The position numbers were made by a program, and so were the translations under genes. 62,658 nt of DNA from Stagnihabitans lacustris (GTDB taxonomy: Bacteria; Pseudomonadota; Alphaproteobacteria; Rhodobacterales; Rhodobacteraceae): NCBI RefSeq assembly GCF_025950525.1, contig NZ_JAPDGS010000012.1, positions 1 to 62,658 of the forward strand, in the 5' to 3' direction. Below, one piece after another: positions 42,411-49,780 of this stretch; within the stretch, counting starts at the first letter, position 1, and every line of letters begins with the position of its first letter. Below the pieces are notes generated by a model. That model ran no database searches. It saw only the letters and a program-made list of their open reading frames with translations, and was not told where the DNA came from.

Positions 42411-43046
42411 ATGGCCAAGGATGCCTATACGCTGATCCTCGAGGCGATCGAGGGGGGGCTTTATCACCCGGGCGACCGGCTGGTCGAATCGGAGCTGGCA
42501 GAGCGGTTTGGCGTCAGCCGGACGCCGGTGCGCGAGGCGCTGCAGAGGCTGGAGACGCAGGCCATGGTAACGCGGGATGGCCGCAGCCTGATCGTGGCCT
42601 CGCTGGATCACAATCAGCTGGCGGAACTTTATGCGGTGCGCACCGAGTTGGAGGGGCTGGCCGCAAGATTGGCCGCACGTCATGCGACAGACGAAGAGGT
42701 GCGGGTGTTGCGGTCGATGGTCGAAGAGGACCGCGGCCGTGTGGGGGGCGATCCGCGGGAACTGTCGCGGGCCAACAAGCGCTTTCACCGGCTGATCCAT
42801 CTGGCGAGCCACAACCGGTTCCTGGTGCAGCAGCTGGACCTTGTGCATCGGTCGATGGCCTTGATGGCCACGACCTCTTTTGCGGCCGAGGGGCGGGATG
42901 GGGTGGCGATCGGCGAGCATGACCGGATCGTGGCGGCCCTCGAGGCGCGGGACGGCGAGGCGGCCTATCAGGCGTTGCGGATGCATATCTCGAAGGCCTA
43001 CGAGACGCGGCTTCGGGTCGATGCGGGGGAGTTGAAACTGCGCTAG
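42411..43046 (+). CDS. GntR-family (FCD) transcriptional regulator
   Basis: 211 residues. Winged helix at 1-65 (AYTLILEAIEGGLYHPGDRLVESELAERFGVSRTPVREALQRLE, read in overlapping parts) and an FCD domain from about 75 (AELYAVRTELEGLAARLAARH, NKRFHRLIHLASHN, EHDRIVAALEARDGEAA). FCD regulators sense carboxylic acids. Start at ATG 42411 with GGGGGCGAG upstream. It is not close in sequence to the GntR at 30915. Its immediate neighbours (HAD phosphatase, polysaccharide synthase) give no clue to its target. Confidence 0.83.
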   Translation: MAKDAYTLILEAIEGGLYHPGDRLVESELAERFGVSRTPVREALQRLETQAMVTRDGRSLIVASLDHNQLAELYAVRTELEGLAARLAARHATDEEVRVLRSMVEEDRGRVGGDPRELSRANKRFHRLIHLASHNRFLVQQLDLVHRSMALMATTSFAAEGRDGVAIGEHDRIVAALEARDGEAAYQALRMHISKAYETRLRVDAGELKLR

Positions 43047-43061
43047 CAGTCCGCCAGGCTT

Positions 43062-43240
43062 CGGATTTTTCGAAGAAAAATCCGCCCCCTGTCGGAGTGG
43101 CCGATTTTTTCTGCGAAAAAATCGGCGGCTCTGACACTTGGAGGCGTCATTTGCCGGAGCGGGTCCCATCGCTAGCGGATTTTCGAAGAAAATCCGCTAG
43201 CGATGGGAGGGGGCCGATCTTGCCTGCGGCAAGATCGGCC
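43062..43240. repeat. Array of four perfect hairpins (two tandem two-hairpin elements)
   Basis: Four perfect stem-loops with 3-nt loops: 43062-43084 (10-bp arms, loop GAA), 43101-43125 (11-bp arms, loop TGC), 43164-43208 (21-bp arms, loop GAA) and 43212-43240 (13-bp arms, loop TGC). The GAA/TGC alternation shows a two-hairpin unit present twice. The stems of hairpins 1 and 3 share GGATTTTCGAAGAAAATCC-like cores. There is no T run after the first hairpin, though hairpins 1 and 2 carry T/A-rich stems. It lies after the GntR stop. Confidence 0.85.
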
Positions 43241-43307
43241 CGGCTGGTGCAGGCGGAGGCTGCGCTTGGGGGCAAAGGGAGGCAGCACAACATTCTTGGC
43301 GGTTTGC

Positions 43308-43403
43308 AGCCCCTCGGGTTAGGAGCCCGCCGGATTAGCAGCCCGCCGGATTGGCAGCTCGCCGGATTGGCAGCCCGTCGGGTTCCCAGCCCCTCGGGCT
43401 CGC
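43308..43403. repeat. 16-bp tandem repeat, six copies
   Basis: Units of the form AGCCCGCCGGATTGGC start at 43308, 43324, 43340, 43356, 43372 and 43388, exactly 16 bases apart, with small changes between copies. The array ends 12 bases before the stop of the minus-strand polysaccharide synthase gene. Together with the hairpins it fills the 368-base spacer, in which I see no gene. Confidence 0.85.
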
Positions 43404-43414
43404 AGCCGCATCAG

Positions 43415-45511
43415 TCAGTGGAAGGCGCCGTGGGTGGTCTTGTCCCAGTAGAAGGGCTTGTGCAGCATCTCCCAGGCGGCCTTGTAGGCGGCGAAGGTTT
43501 GCAGCGGGAAATAGGCTGACAGCGTCGGCACCCAAAGCACCGACAGCTTTTGCCCCGACCGCTTCAGGCCCAGGATGCCGATGGCGATGTTCAAGGCCTC
43601 ACAGCCCATGAAGATCGCGGTCAGCGCATTGGTTGCCCCCGTGTCCAGCCAGGGCGAAACCGGATGCGGCAGGCCCGCCATCAAAAGCCACATCCCCCAT
43701 AAGAGCGGCGCAAACAACGCCTGGCTGAGAGAGCCCAGGAACAGCACCTGAAAGCCCACAAAAGCCTTGAACCCCAGGTCCTTATACAGCCGCACCGGGT
43801 CGCGCATATGGGTGATCCAGGTCATCATATAGCCCTTGATCCAGCGCGAGCGTTGCTTGACCCAAGGCAGCCCGTGGCAATTGGCCTCCTCCAGCGTGGT
43901 CGAGGCGAGGATCTCGGTCCGGTAGCCGCGCCGCGCCAGACGCATCCCCAGATCGGCGTCCTCGGTCACATTCCAGGCATCCCAGCCGCCCAGCCGCTCC
44001 AGGATCTCGCGGCGAAAGAACAGCGTCGTGCCACCCAGCGGCAGGGGCATCCCCAACCGTTCAAGCCCCGGCAGGATCACGCGGAACCAACCGGCATATT
44101 CGATGGTGAAGCAACGGGCGAGCCAGTTTTTCCCCGGGTTATAGAAGTCCAAAGCGCCTTGCAGGCAGGCGACCTCGGGGCGCGCCCCCGCGAAATGCGC
44201 CACGACGCGGCGGATTTGCTGCGGGTCGGGCATGTCCTCGGCGTCATAGACCCCGATGATCTGGCCCCGGCACTGCGTCAGCCCATGGTTCAGCGCGCGG
44301 GGCTTGGTCTTGACCCGGCCCCCCGGCACCACGACGACCCGCATCCAGCCCGGCAGATCGGCCCGGGCCAGCGCCTTGCGGGTCATCTGATCCTCTTCCT
44401 CGACGACAAGGCAGATGTCGAGCAGATCGCGCGGGTAATCCAGCTTGCCCAGCCGCGCGACCAGCCGCGAGGCGATGTCGCTTTCGCGGTAAAGCGCCAC
44501 CATGACCGAGACGACCGGCAACCGCGCCAAGGTCGCGGGCGTGGCGCGTTGGATCGGATGCAGCGAGGCGAAAAAGGCTGCCACTTTCATCGCCGTGGCA
44601 CAGACGAGGGTAAAAACCGCCCAGAGCGTCAACGCCGCCAGGATCGGTTGCACGAACAACAGCGCCACCGCGCCCGCCACGGCCAGAACCCGCAGCGTGG
44701 TGCGGCTGGCCTTGCGATAGCTGCGGCAGCTGTCGTCCAGCGCCACCATGGTTTCGGCCGAATGGGCCAGCGCCGTGCCGCGGGCGGACAGAAGCGCGGC
44801 CTCGATCCGGGTGGCGGGGGCAAGCGCGGGCAGAATGGGGCCAAAGACCGCCTGCAGCCGGGGCGCAAGGCGCGCAAAGCTGTCGGGATCGGCCGCGGCC
44901 ACCAGGGTCGCGCCGCCGATCTGGCGCAGCGGCAGGATGCGTTCGGCCAGGCAGAAGCCCGCGTCCAACTGGTCGATCAGCCGCGGGTCCGGCGTCAGGT
45001 TGGCGCCGGCAGGCCCGATGCCGGTCAGGCGGTGGAGCGCTGCAAAAAGCGGCTCTTCCTGAGCCAGGCCCTGATCCAGAAGCAGGTCCACAAGGCGCCC
45101 GCCGGGACGTTCCGAAAGCCGCGCGAGGCCCTGCAACAGCGCATGGGGCGCAATCGCCCCCTCACGCAAAAGCCGCATGGCCAGGCGCTGATCGGCCTCG
45201 GGGACCTCGCGCGGGGTCGCGGGGTAACTTGCAGGGGAACTCTCGGCCCCAAAGGCCGCGGGGTCATGGACAAAAGGGCGGAGGGGGCCCCCCAGATGCG
45301 CGCCGCCAAGCCCCGGGTCGCGCACCTGGATCGGCCCGCCAGTGCCGCCCACGGGGCCGCCGACGGGGCCGCCGAACTGACCACGCAGCCCCACGGGCCC
45401 CCCGACATGCCCGCCCAACAGGCCGCCGCCCACCGGTCCGCCCTTTGCGGCTTCGCGATAAAGCGGCTGGACTTCGGTCCCCTGAGGCAGCGTGCGCAAC
45501 GTGGCGGTCAT
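43415..45511 (-). CDS. MshEN-domain family 2 glycosyltransferase (polysaccharide synthase-like)
   Basis: 698 residues. A Gly/Pro-rich low-complexity N terminus (about 25-75: GGPVGGGLLGGHVGGPVG) is followed at about 107-165 by two tandem helical motifs (RLAMRLLREGAIAPHALLQG, then RLVDLLLDQGLAQEEPLFAA) of the MshEN/T2SSE_N type, which in MshE binds cyclic di-GMP. Membrane helices precede and follow a GT2 domain with VVEEEDQM, GVYDAEDMPDP, NVTEDADLGMRLA and the QRSRW motif (KQRSRWIKGYMMT). It probably polymerises and exports a polysaccharide across the inner membrane. Start at ATG 45511; a further upstream ATG is possible. A CtrA-like site lies 67 bases upstream. Confidence 0.83.
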   Translation of the reverse strand: MTATLRTLPQGTEVQPLYREAAKGGPVGGGLLGGHVGGPVGLRGQFGGPVGGPVGGTGGPIQVRDPGLGGAHLGGPLRPFVHDPAAFGAESSPASYPATPREVPEADQRLAMRLLREGAIAPHALLQGLARLSERPGGRLVDLLLDQGLAQEEPLFAALHRLTGIGPAGANLTPDPRLIDQLDAGFCLAERILPLRQIGGATLVAAADPDSFARLAPRLQAVFGPILPALAPATRIEAALLSARGTALAHSAETMVALDDSCRSYRKASRTTLRVLAVAGAVALLFVQPILAALTLWAVFTLVCATAMKVAAFFASLHPIQRATPATLARLPVVSVMVALYRESDIASRLVARLGKLDYPRDLLDICLVVEEEDQMTRKALARADLPGWMRVVVVPGGRVKTKPRALNHGLTQCRGQIIGVYDAEDMPDPQQIRRVVAHFAGARPEVACLQGALDFYNPGKNWLARCFTIEYAGWFRVILPGLERLGMPLPLGGTTLFFRREILERLGGWDAWNVTEDADLGMRLARRGYRTEILASTTLEEANCHGLPWVKQRSRWIKGYMMTWITHMRDPVRLYKDLGFKAFVGFQVLFLGSLSQALFAPLLWGMWLLMAGLPHPVSPWLDTGATNALTAIFMGCEALNIAIGILGLKRSGQKLSVLWVPTLSAYFPLQTFAAYKAAWEMLHKPFYWDKTTHGAFH

Positions 45512-45715
45512 GTCATTTCCATCCTTGCGGCGGGACCTTCTGGTCCTGCTCATGGGCCAAAGATCGGCCAAGGCTGGTTAATGGCGACTTAACGATGCGG
45601 GCGCGGCAGGGGGGAAAGCGGGGGTGTGGGCGGGTCTTCTGTGGATAAGTCTGGGGGAAACTTTGCAGGCCGGGGATGTTCTTTTTTCGTTCCGGCAGCG
45701 CAGGTTAACGGTCGA
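45512..45715. other. Leader and upstream region of the polysaccharide synthase gene
   Basis: No gene found. It holds the CtrA-like site (45578-45592) and a weak ribosome site before ATG 45511. A T-rich patch (TTCTTTTTTCG) and GTTAAC (45703-45708) follow. No other motif is clear. Confidence 0.45.
45578..45592. promoter_or_regulatory. CtrA-type binding site TTAA-N7-TTAA
   Basis: TTAATGGCGACTTAAC matches the alphaproteobacterial CtrA consensus TTAA-N7-TTAAC exactly. It lies 67-81 bases upstream of the minus-strand polysaccharide synthase start. Confidence 0.6.
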
Positions 45716-45722
45716 AACGAAA

Positions 45723-45744
45723 ACGGGCCGGAGGTCCGGCCCGT
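45723..45744 (-). terminator. Terminator downstream of carA
   Basis: ACGGGCCGGA-GG-TCCGGCCCGT, a 10-bp stem; on the minus strand it is followed by TTTTCGTTTCG. It lies beyond the carA tandem repeats and probably ends the carA transcript. Confidence 0.65.
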
Positions 45745-45787
45745 TCGGGATCATGGCGTCATGGCAGAGAATCAGGCGGCGTTGACC

Positions 45788-45920
45788 CCGCGCGAAGCCA
45801 GTCCGCTTGCCGCGCTTAGACCCGCGCGAAGCCGGACCGCTTGCCGCGCTTAGGCCGCGCGATGCCAGTCCGTTTGCCGCGCTTAGGCCGCGCGAAGCCA
45901 GTCCGGTTGCCGCGCTTAGG
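45788..45920 (-). repeat. 33-bp tandem repeat carrying the carA stop codon
   Basis: Four units of about 33 bp start at 45788, 45822, 45855 and 45888 (spacings 34, 33, 33) with the core GCGCGAAGCCAGTCCG and TTGCCGCGCTTAGG. On the carA strand each unit carries TAA. After the true stop (45916-45918) the next two units stay in frame and read A-R-Q-[PT]-D-W-[LH]-R-A-stop. The last unit is shifted by one base. Confidence 0.85.
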
Positions 45921-47067
45921 CTGCGCGGCGGGCGCGCATCGCGGCGGCGAAACGCTCGAACAGATAGAAGCTGTCCTGCGGCCCCGGCGAGGCTTCGGGG
46001 TGGTATTGCACCGAGAAGATCGGCTTGCCATCCACCGCGATGCCGCAGTTCGACCCGTCAAACAGCGAGACATGGGTTTCGGAAACGCCTTTGGGCAGGG
46101 TCTGGCTGTCCACCGTAAAGCCGTGGTTCATCGAGGTGATCTCGACCTTGCCGGTGGTCAGATCCTTGACCGGGTGGTTGGCGCCGTGATGGCCGTGGTT
46201 CATCTTGACGGTCCGCGCGCCCAAGGCCAGGGCCAGCATCTGATGCCCAAGGCAGATGCCGAACAGCGGCAGGTCGGCGGCAAGAACCCCCTGGATCATC
46301 GGCACCGCATAGGCGCCGGTTGCGGCCGGGTCTCCGGGGCCGTTGGACAAAAAGACACCCTCGGGATTATGGGCCAGAACCTCGGCCGCGGTGGCCGAGG
46401 CGGGCAGGACCACGACGTCGCACCCGGCCGAGGCCAGGCAGCGCAGGATGTTGCGTTTCGCGCCATAGTCGATGGCGACGACCTTCAGCCCCGCGCCCTC
46501 GCGCTTGGTATAGCCCTCGGGCCAGGCCCAGGCCTTTTCGTCCCAGGTGTAGCTTTGGGTGCAGGACACGTCCTTCGCCAGATCAAGCCCGACAAGGCCC
46601 TTCCAGGCCCGCGCCTTGGCCACCAGACCGCCCAGGTCGAACTTGCCCGAAGGATCATGGGCCAGCGCCACATGCGGCGCGCCCTGTTGGCGGATCGCGC
46701 GGGTCAGGCGCCGCGTGTCGATGCCGCCGATGCCGATGCGGCCCGCGCCCACCATCCAAGTTTGCAGGTCCGAGGTCGACCGCCAGTTTGACGGCTCTGT
46801 CGGGTCCCATTTCACCACCATGCCGGCAGCAACCGGCGTGCCCGTCTCGTCATCCTCGGGGGTTGCCCCCGTGTTGCCGATATGGGGGAAGGTGAAGGTC
46901 ACGACCTGACCGGCATAGGACGGGTCGGTCATGATCTCCTGATAACCGGTCATCGCCGTGTTGAAGACCAGTTCCGCCACCGTCTCGCCGGTCGCACCAA
47001 AGCCGTGACCGTAGAACACCGTGCCATCGGCAAGGGCGAGGCAGGCGGTAGGTTTTTCTTGGCTCAT
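45916..47067 (-). CDS. carA: Carbamoyl-phosphate synthase small subunit
   Basis: 383 residues, normal length. N-terminal CPSase domain (LALADGTVFYGHGFGATGETVAELVFNT) and C-terminal class I amidotransferase with the nucleophile Cys in LFGICLGHQMLALALGA and the His/Glu pair in FSVQYHPEASPGPQD. It releases ammonia from glutamine for CarB, which makes carbamoyl phosphate for arginine and pyrimidine synthesis. Start at ATG 47067 with GGAG upstream. carB is not in the window, which is usual for this group. The stop codon lies in a 33-bp tandem repeat. Confidence 0.95.
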   Translation of the reverse strand: MSQEKPTACLALADGTVFYGHGFGATGETVAELVFNTAMTGYQEIMTDPSYAGQVVTFTFPHIGNTGATPEDDETGTPVAAGMVVKWDPTEPSNWRSTSDLQTWMVGAGRIGIGGIDTRRLTRAIRQQGAPHVALAHDPSGKFDLGGLVAKARAWKGLVGLDLAKDVSCTQSYTWDEKAWAWPEGYTKREGAGLKVVAIDYGAKRNILRCLASAGCDVVVLPASATAAEVLAHNPEGVFLSNGPGDPAATGAYAVPMIQGVLAADLPLFGICLGHQMLALALGARTVKMNHGHHGANHPVKDLTTGKVEITSMNHGFTVDSQTLPKGVSETHVSLFDGSNCGIAVDGKPIFSVQYHPEASPGPQDSFYLFERFAAAMRARRAA

Positions 47068-47156
47068 GGCAGACTCCGGATGAGGGGGGCGGATAAACGG
47101 GCTCCGTGTAGGGGGCGGGCGGGGCGGGGTCAAGCCAGAACGGGCCCTAACGGGGC

Positions 47157-47185
47157 TTGAGGCGGGGTTTGGGCGGGCTTAGGGT
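47157..47185 (+). promoter_or_regulatory. Promoter of the YqeY-like gene
   Basis: TTGAGG (47157-47162), 17-base spacer, TAGGGT (47180-47185), 25 bases before ATG 47211. Same architecture as the mgsA and 42411 promoters. Confidence 0.55.
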
Positions 47186-47210
47186 GGCGCAAAGGCAAAG
47201 GGAGACGGCG

Positions 47211-47654
47211 ATGGACCTGCAGCAAAGGCTGATGGCAGAGATCAAGGAGGCCATGAAGGCCAAGGCGGCGGAGCGGTTGGGGGCGCTGCGGCTGATCCTG
47301 AACGCGCTGAAAGAGCGCGAGATCAATGCGCGGGGGACGGACGCGGTGCTTGGCGATGAGTTGGCGGTCTTGGCGCGTATGGTCAAGCAGCGTCAGGAAT
47401 CGGTCAAGGTCTATCTGGAGGGCGGGCGGCCGGAACTCGCCGCCAAGGAAACCGCCGAGATCGCGGTGATTGAAGGGTTCCTGCCCAAGCAGCTGACGGC
47501 CGAAGAGGTCGAGGCGGTGGTGACATCCGCGATTGCCGAAGTGGGCGCGACCTCGGTCAAGGATATGGGCCGGGTGATGGCCGTGCTGAAGGCGGGCTAC
47601 ACCGGCCAGATGGATTTCGGCGCGGTGGGGGCCTTGATCAAGGGAAAGCTGTAG
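47211..47654 (+). CDS. GatB/YqeY domain protein
   Basis: 147 residues, the usual size for free-standing YqeY proteins. Typical text: LGALRLILNALKEREINARG, VKQRQESVKVYLEGGRPELA, FLPKQLTAEEVEAVV and VMAVLKAGYTGQMDFGAVG. The domain is the tRNA-binding tail of amidotransferase GatB; alone it is common but poorly understood. Start at ATG 47211 with AAAGGGAG upstream. It is divergent from carA; its TAG stop is supplied by the left arm of an inverted repeat. Confidence 0.88.
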   Translation: MDLQQRLMAEIKEAMKAKAAERLGALRLILNALKEREINARGTDAVLGDELAVLARMVKQRQESVKVYLEGGRPELAAKETAEIAVIEGFLPKQLTAEEVEAVVTSAIAEVGATSVKDMGRVMAVLKAGYTGQMDFGAVGALIKGKL

Positions 47655-47710
47655 GGCGGGGTTCACCCCGCCGCTTGGGGATGGGGGCGGCGGGATGAAT
47701 CCCGCCCTAC
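47651..47710. repeat. Long inverted repeat covering two convergent stop codons
   Basis: Arms 47651-47674 and 47687-47710 are 24 bases each and match at 22 positions (GTAGGGCGGG[GA]TTCA[CT]CCCGCCGC). Each arm is itself an inverted repeat. The GTAG ends supply the TAG stop of the YqeY-like gene (47652-47654) and of the TetR gene (47707-47709). It could terminate both transcripts. Confidence 0.8.
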
Positions 47711-48243
47711 GTCTGCAGCGTCAGGAAGGCCGCGCATGCCGCCCGCGCCCTCTCGGGCGGCATGGACTCCGGGTCGATGCAATGCTGCAGCGCCAATCCG
47801 TCGATCAGGGCGATCAGGAGGGGGGAGAGGGCTGCAGGAGCGCCTGCCGTCCTGAGCGCCTCGGCCACGCGGGCCACATGCGCCCCATAGCGGCGGCGGT
47901 GTTCGGCCGTCAGTTCCGGCGTATTGGCAATGGCCTGCCAAAGCGCCAGCCAGAGGTTCAACCTTGGCCGGTTGAAGCGGGCCGGGTCAAAGGTCGTGTC
48001 CAGCAGCGCGGCCAGACCTTGGGTGGCGGGCAGGTCCTCTTCGTAGAGCTGGGCATAGGTCGCAGCCATCAGACCGCCGATGTTGCCGAAGTGATGCGCA
48101 ATCAACCCGCGTGACACTTGGGCGCGGGTGCAGATCCGGTCGATGGTGAAGCCTGCGATGCCGTCGTCCTCCATGCACAGGCAAGCGGTCTGGATCAGCA
48201 TCTGGCGGCGGTCACTGGCGGAGAGGCGGGTGAAGCGGGTCAT
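47707..48243 (-). CDS. TetR-family transcriptional regulator (BetI-like)
   Basis: 178 residues. Helix-turn-helix at about 10-55 (RRQMLIQTACLCMEDDGIAGF, ICTRAQVSRGLIAHHFGN), then a C-terminal domain resembling BetI-type repressors (LNLWLALWQAIANTPELTAEHRRRY, LIALIDGLALQHCIDPES). BetI-like proteins answer to choline or similar ligands, but no choline genes are near. It is followed by an inverted repeat that carries its stop. The gene upstream on the same strand is the FAH-family protein, 208 bases away. Target unknown. Confidence 0.8.
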   Translation of the reverse strand: MTRFTRLSASDRRQMLIQTACLCMEDDGIAGFTIDRICTRAQVSRGLIAHHFGNIGGLMAATYAQLYEEDLPATQGLAALLDTTFDPARFNRPRLNLWLALWQAIANTPELTAEHRRRYGAHVARVAEALRTAGAPAALSPLLIALIDGLALQHCIDPESMPPERARAACAAFLTLQT

Positions 48244-48341
48244 GGCGTCCTTTGGCCTGTGCGGCCTTGTGTCAGCCAGGCCCGGCTTGAGGATATTTAA
48301 GCCTGGGCGACAGGGGAAGGGAGCATTTTCGGGGTCGTCGG

Positions 48342-48405
48342 AGGGGGGCTGTCTGCCCCCCGCGCCTGCGGCGCCCCCCCGAGAGATATTTGAGTCAGTA
48401 TGAAA
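48342..48405 (+). repeat. Dispersed hairpin-plus-tail element, copy E
   Basis: GGGGGG-CTGTCTG-CCCCCC, a short GC-rich spacer, then GAGAGATATTTGAGTCAGTA and TGAAAC. The tail is closest to copy F. It lies between the TetR start and the FAH-family gene end. Confidence 0.7.
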
Positions 48406-48451
48406 CTGGGAGAACGGCAGATCTTTTAGGTTGGCGGGCGGGGCTTGCGGC

Positions 48452-49582
48452 TTAGAGAAAGGCGCGGGCGGCGAGGTTGCGCATCAGGGCGCCGGTGCCG
48501 AAGGTCCATTCCGGGGCCTCGGTCGAAAGGCGGACGGTGTTGGTCAGCGCGCCCAGCATCGGCGTGGCGATTGTCACCACATCGCCGATGTGATGGGTGA
48601 AGCCTTGGCCCGGGCCGTCGCGGTCCTGGATCGGGGCGAACATCGTGCCGCAATACAGGAAGGCGCCGTCGGGATATTGGTGATGCCGGCCCAGCGTCTG
48701 CGCGGCCAGATCGGCCGGATCGCGCGAGATTTCCGCCATGCTGGAGCGGCCTTCCAGGTGAAAGCCGTCCTCGCCCGTCACCGTCAGCGTCAGGGTCAGG
48801 CCCCGCACATCGTCCAGGGTAAAGCTGTTGTCGAACAGCCGCAGCAGGGGGCCGATGCTGGCCGAGGCATTGTTGTCCTTGGCCTTGCCAAGGAGGAGGG
48901 CGCTGCGCCCCTCGACATCGCGCAGGTTCACATCATTGCCCAGCGTCGCGCCCAGGATCGTGCCGCGGGAGTTCAGCGCAAGCACCACTTCGGGTTCGGG
49001 GTTGTTCCACTGGCTGACCGGGTGCAGACCGACCGCGGCGCCCTGGCCCACAGCGGCCATCGGCGGGCATTTGGTGAAGACCTCGGCATCGGGGCCGATG
49101 CCCACCTCCAGATACTGGCTCCAGAGCCCTTCGGCCTGCAGCAGACGTTTGACCTCGGCGGCCTGGGGCGAACCGGGCTTCAGGTCGCGCAAAGACGTGC
49201 CGAGGACGCCCGCGATCCTTGCGCGGATCTCGGTGGCGCGGGCGGCGTCGCCTGCCGCGCGCTCCTCGATCACGCGTTCGATCATCGACCGGGCAAAGGT
49301 CACGCCACAGGCCTTGATCGCCTGCAGGTCGGCGGGGGCCAGAAGGCGGGTGCCCTGCGGTTCCTGTGCGTTCAGAACGGTCGCGAGGTCGCAGATGGGC
49401 CGGTCGGGCAAGGCGGCCAAGTGGTCCAGCGGCGCGGGCAGCTCCAGCAGGTCGCGCATCGTCGGCGCCGCCTTGGTCGTCACATCATGAAGCACGCCCC
49501 CCCGCAGATGGACCAGGATCGGCCCGGTCTCTTGCAGCCACAGCCGTCCCACAAAGGTTCCGGTCGTCGGGAAATGCGTCAT
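48452..49582 (-). CDS. Fumarylacetoacetate hydrolase-family protein (2-keto-3-deoxy-aldonate dehydratase-like)
   Basis: 376 residues. FAH fold with the metal set WNNPEPEVVLALN (Glu pair) and LGATLGNDVNLRDVEGRSALLL (Asp), followed by LGKAKDNNASASIGPLL. The layout is that of 2-keto-3-deoxy-D-arabinonate dehydratases and relatives, which act late in oxidative pentose breakdown. Start at ATG 49582 with AGGAGC upstream. It stands alone between TetR and tmm, so whether it joins the sugar-acid genes at 29-40 kb is open. Confidence 0.75.
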   Translation of the reverse strand: MTHFPTTGTFVGRLWLQETGPILVHLRGGVLHDVTTKAAPTMRDLLELPAPLDHLAALPDRPICDLATVLNAQEPQGTRLLAPADLQAIKACGVTFARSMIERVIEERAAGDAARATEIRARIAGVLGTSLRDLKPGSPQAAEVKRLLQAEGLWSQYLEVGIGPDAEVFTKCPPMAAVGQGAAVGLHPVSQWNNPEPEVVLALNSRGTILGATLGNDVNLRDVEGRSALLLGKAKDNNASASIGPLLRLFDNSFTLDDVRGLTLTLTVTGEDGFHLEGRSSMAEISRDPADLAAQTLGRHHQYPDGAFLYCGTMFAPIQDRDGPGQGFTHHIGDVVTIATPMLGALTNTVRLSTEAPEWTFGTGALMRNLAARAFL

Positions 49583-49689
49583 CGCGGGCTCCTGTTTTCC
49601 GGGAAGGGGAGAGTGCGGCAGGCCGAAAGTCAAGAGCCCGACTTTTGGGCTGTGGCCTGCGTTTGGCCTGCGACAGGGTGTCGCGCGTA

Positions 49690-49739
49690 TTTCCTGACGT
49701 GAAGAAAATTTGACACAGAGGGAGGCGCGCGCTTAGGCT
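49690..49739 (+). promoter_or_regulatory. tmm promoter with TTTCCTGA motif
   Basis: TTTCCTGA (49690-49697), TTGACA (49710-49715), 18-base spacer, TAGGCT (49734-49739), 41 bases before the tmm start. The -35 is consensus. The TTTCCTGA word is shared with mgdA and mgsA upstream regions. Confidence 0.5.
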
Positions 49740-49780
49740 GGCTGCAAAACAAGACCGCGTGCGGCAACAGGGAGTGACGG

